DNA from: Treponema sp.
GTDB lineage: Bacteria; Spirochaetota; Spirochaetia; Treponematales; Breznakiellaceae
Reading direction: 5' to 3'
DNA length: 8,245 nucleotides
Assembly: GCA_031288005.1 (NCBI GenBank)
Contig: JAITSE010000008.1
Location: 1 to 8,245 of the forward strand
Shown piece after piece: positions 7,345 to 8,245 of this stretch (its first letter is position 1; each line of letters starts with the position of its first letter). The notes beneath the pieces are model-generated. The model did not search any database. It had not been told where the DNA came from and was given only the letters and a program-made list of their open reading frames with translations. Position numbers and translations under genes: made by a program.

Positions 7345-7829
7345 TTCTTTTACCGAAGAAGCGATGAGGGATTAAGGAACGATCAGACTGGTAAGCAGAA
7401 AAAGAATACTCAGGGATATAGCATACCTCCCCGTTTTGAATGTACAGATATCCGGATTGTTAAATTTGAACGCCGCGAACAACAGCGCCTTTTCGAGGAA
7501 AGACGCAAGAAAAACGCCGGAAAGGAAGACGGCGGCAAACAGCCGCTTGAACAAATCCCCGGAATGGAAAAAAGCACATATATATCAAGAAAAACCGCGC
7601 CGGTAAAAAGAATCCCGTAAATCCATTGCCTGGCATATTTTGCTTTTACCAGTATGTTTTTTACCAGCGAAAAAATATTGTTCAGCGTCCAATACAGAAC
7701 AAGTCCCGAGGGAGAGTTATAAAGCAGCGCCAGAAAAATTAAAGCTGTGCCAGATATTTGAACTTTAAAAAAACCAGTCAATATTCCAAAATTGAAAACT
7801 ATTCCTTTTTGAAACCCGCATTTCTGCAT
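7345..7829 (-). pseudogene. Decayed YidC/Oxa1-like membrane insertase fragment
   Basis: Remnant of a multi-pass membrane protein. The 5' part, from 7829, includes GTALIFLALLYNSPSGLVLYW followed by TLNNIFSLVKNI, which matches the last two helices of the YidC/Oxa1 insertase domain. Reading then shifts near the GGGG run at about 7557-7562 (plus-strand CCCC). In the new frame it continues DLFKRLFAAVFLSGVFLASFLEKALLFAAF and further hydrophobic sequence to LLTSLIVP. A TAA stop (7372-7374) interrupts it, yet the same frame goes on with SLIASSVKEFS. From memory this continues a conserved segment of long YidC-like proteins of treponemes and clostridia. Recognisable sequence ends near 7345 at the GC-rich repeat cluster. 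Upstream of 7829, stop codons close the frame and the N-terminal part is missing. A frameshift, a nonsense codon and loss of both ends argue for a dead gene. The insertase domain is clear; the exact parent family is inferred. Confidence 0.75.
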
Positions 7830-7943
7830 TATTTATTAGCATAATATTATTTGGTTCAGGGGTATAAGCTACAATAAATATATATAAGAGAAATGAAATC
7901 CAAGAAAACATAATTACATCTTAAGTTTCATTATTCAGTCAAG
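7830..7943. other. AT-rich gap between two gene remnants
   Basis: No gene, convincing promoter or repeat is seen here. The end of the insertion sequence represented by the transposase remnant may lie in this stretch, but with one end only and no second copy I could not identify a terminal inverted repeat or target duplication. Confidence 0.4.
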
Positions 7944-8245
7944 TTACGCAAGAATGCCATTATCCACCAGGTTAAAAGCAGACAGTAATTCCATCGCTAT
8001 CCTCAATGACGCCAGGTAAATTTGTGATTTTACCGCAAAGTGATTGTAACCGTGGTTGAGTTTTGCTAACTCTAATTTTGTATACGCATATATCGACGCA
8101 AACACATGGCAGACGAACTCCATATACTCGTATTCTGTTTTATACTTTCATGATATACCTCAACACTCCACCGTTTCTTATAGAGCGTCTTGAACCGGTC
8201 TCCTCTCATTGTTTTATCATTGGTTACCAAATACCGAACCCCCAC
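7944..8245 (-). pseudogene. IS4/IS701-type transposase, C-terminal remnant (runs off right edge)
   Basis: Catalytic C-terminal end of a DDE transposase, read on the minus strand from the right edge. The first frame gives VGVRYLVTNDKTMRGDRFK, then LYKKRWSVEVYHESIKQNTSI. This contains a perfect Y-(2)-R-(3)-E-(6)-K signature; the Glu codon (8159-8161) is the third catalytic acid. About 35 bases later this frame fails (I-W-S-S, then a stop). A different frame resumes with HVFASIYAYTKLELAKLNHGY and continues NHFAVKSQIYLASLRIAMELLSAFN to a TAA at 7944-7946, the expected family C-terminus. About ten residues usually found between KQNTSI and NHVF are missing, so a small frame-breaking deletion is likely. 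As it stands the element cannot make an intact transposase. The family name is from memory of the signature; the upstream part is outside the window. Confidence 0.8.

Noticed and set aside
1..8245. CRISPR array, tRNA, rRNA or riboswitch
   Set aside because: No regularly spaced repeats, cloverleaf or recognisable aptamer was seen on either strand by reading; no covariance search could be run.

Overview
The window reads as a spirochaete chromosome, most likely Treponema-like. This is inferred from gene content: a long PPi-dependent phosphofructokinase, a small ECF sigma/anti-sigma cassette, and a YidC-like remnant that recalls treponemal and clostridial proteins. Base composition is patchy. The left-edge methyltransferase and the right-edge remnants are AT-richer, while the stretch around mnmG is strongly GC-rich. 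That fits a core chromosome with accessory material at both ends, but species cannot be fixed from sequence alone.

Layout. (1) Positions 3-1364 (+) hold the C-terminal 453 codons of an N6-adenine DNA methyltransferase whose N-terminus lies outside the window. (2) Positions 1489-3162 (+) encode a complete 557-residue diphosphate-fructose-6-phosphate 1-phosphotransferase with its own plausible promoter, a good ribosome binding site and a hairpin-plus-T-run terminator. (3) On the minus strand, 4630 down to 3243, lies a compact three-gene cassette: a 107-residue three-helix membrane protein, an ECF sigma factor, and a membrane-bound zinc-type anti-sigma factor whose ATG directly follows the sigma stop codon. 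(4) Positions 4901-5245 (+) encode a histidine-triad (HIT/HINT) nucleotide-binding protein. (5) Positions 7200-5314 (-) encode full-length MnmG (GidA), the tRNA wobble-uridine modification flavoprotein, convergent with the HIT gene. (6) From 7345 to the right edge there are only broken genes on the minus strand: a decayed YidC/Oxa1-like insertase fragment, then the C-terminal end of an IS4/IS701-type transposase.

Working together: PFP supplies reversible PPi-linked glycolysis, and the sigma/anti-sigma pair is probably an envelope-signal switch that may include the small membrane protein. HIT and MnmG are housekeeping genes with no evident functional link to each other.

The most interesting structure is not a gene. 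MnmG is bracketed by related repeat material: an exact 14-bp inverted repeat at 5325-5338 and 7221-7234, plus two related stem-loops sharing GAGAC-N4-AGTCTCCGGTC at 5284-5303 and 7286-7305. The downstream copy supplies the last codons and stop of mnmG. The upstream copy lies between the mnmG start and the point where recognisable YidC-like coding sequence stops. I saw no convincing new multi-gene system, CRISPR array, tRNA or rRNA.
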